A DNA stretch of 64,000 nt, taken from the NCBI RefSeq assembly GCF_009730915.1, contig NC_052473.1, forward strand, positions 17,070,100 to 17,134,099, in the 5' to 3' direction. Positions 63,393 through 64,000 of this stretch are shown here, piece after piece. Source of the DNA: Dioscorea cayenensis subsp. rotundata. Its lineage: Eukaryota; Streptophyta; Magnoliopsida; Dioscoreales; Dioscoreaceae. How positions within the stretch are numbered: position 1 is the stretch's first letter; each line of letters begins with the position of its first letter. The position numbers and the translations under genes were made by a program. A model generated the notes under the pieces. It had not been told where the DNA came from and did not search any database. It saw only the letters and a list, made by a program, of their open reading frames with translations.

Positions 63393-63415
63393 GTATACTC
63401 TATATTTGTTTTGCA

Positions 63416-64000
63416 GATTTTATTGTTTATTTTTGGGAATTATGATATGAATTTTTTGGGAAACTGTAAACATAAATTATGTTGTGTAGAGTTCACAAAA
63501 TTGATTAATTTTCTTGATTAACCAATGTTAGTTTTTGTGATCCATATAAATTATTTGCTTATTCTTGATTTTGGGGATAAATTTTCATTTTTTGTTAAGA
63601 TTTCGCAACTTTTTTCACCGGTGATTTGTAAGTGTTTTTATGGCAATACATATTTATCTTGTGGATTTTATTGTTCATTTTTTGGGAATCATGATATGAT
63701 TTTTTTGGGAAACTGTAAGCATGCGTAGAGTTCACAAAATTGATTAATTTTCTTGATTAATCAGTGTTATATTTTGTGATCCATAGAACTATTTGCTTAT
63801 TCTTGATTTTGGGGATAAATTTTCATTTTTTTGTTAAGATTTCGCTACTTTTTTTCACCGGTGATTTGTAATTGTTTTTATGGCAATACATATTTATCAT
63901 GGGGATTTTATTGTTTATTTTTTGGAATCATGATATGATTTTTTTGGGAAACTGTAAGCATATATTACATTAGAGTTCACAAAATTGATTAATTTTCTTG
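63416..64000. repeat. 240-248-bp tandem repeat continuing past the window end
   Basis: Units start at 63416, 63664 and 63904, each with gattttattgtt. Inside each are gagttcacaaaattgatt and caccggtgatttgtaa. Two full units and a third partial one are seen; copies differ by small indels. The repeat seems to sit in the first intron of the gene whose leader is at 63281-63392. Confidence 0.85.

Overview
The window is a 64 kb piece of nuclear DNA from a flowering plant. It is AT-rich, the genes have many short GT-AG introns, and the proteins belong to plant-specific families (DYW-type PPR, AUG8/QWRF, DUF7086, chloroplast IF3, non-RD LRR receptor kinases). Transposons are plant-type hAT, MULE and Ty1/copia. 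I cannot name the species; a non-grass angiosperm fits, but that is a guess.

Layout. Positions 1-8.8 kb are mostly intergenic. They hold two related non-autonomous hAT elements (466-1227 with a perfect 8-bp target duplication; 4777-5308) and one intron-less DUF7086 gene (minus, 2492-3178). Next come two plus-strand genes: a ten-exon MPS1/PRD2 homologue (8905-11994, meiotic recombination/spindle) and a nine-exon chloroplast translation initiation factor IF-3 (13901-18605). Two minus-strand genes follow: a DYW-class PPR editing factor (19418-21755) and a six-exon augmin subunit 8/QWRF protein (22971-27407). A plastid glutathione peroxidase (plus, 30258-33957) lies beyond a third hAT-type MITE (29413-29767).

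A Ty1/copia retrotransposon (34817-39706, minus) with short LTRs, a tRNA-Met primer site, a polypurine tract and a 5-bp target duplication sits just downstream of the peroxidase gene. Then come two tandemly duplicated LRR receptor-like kinase genes (minus, 40410-44811 and 46411-50521) from a duplication of about 5.7 kb. At 54151-55125 is a MULE-type element with a perfect 9-bp target duplication and a very GC-rich, G/C-skewed interior built partly of 40-bp repeats. The right end holds an unrecognised short ORF (57042-57335), two decayed F-box/LRR/FBD gene copies (about 57.5-58.6 kb and 60.8-62.4 kb) and a 240-248-bp tandem repeat running off the window end.

How it fits together. IF3, the DYW PPR and AUG8/QWRF lie side by side here, and from memory their Arabidopsis counterparts are consecutive loci (At4g30690, At4g30700, At4g30710), so this is probably an ancient conserved gene block. 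IF3, the PPR and the peroxidase probably act in organelles; MPS1/PRD2 and AUG8 act on chromosomes and microtubules; the kinase pair looks like immune-type receptors. Three otherwise intact genes (PPR, peroxidase, second kinase) each carry exactly one 1-bp frameshift, which suggests base-level assembly errors or very recent loss. I found no convincing wholly new multi-gene system; the oddest object is the GC-rich MULE.
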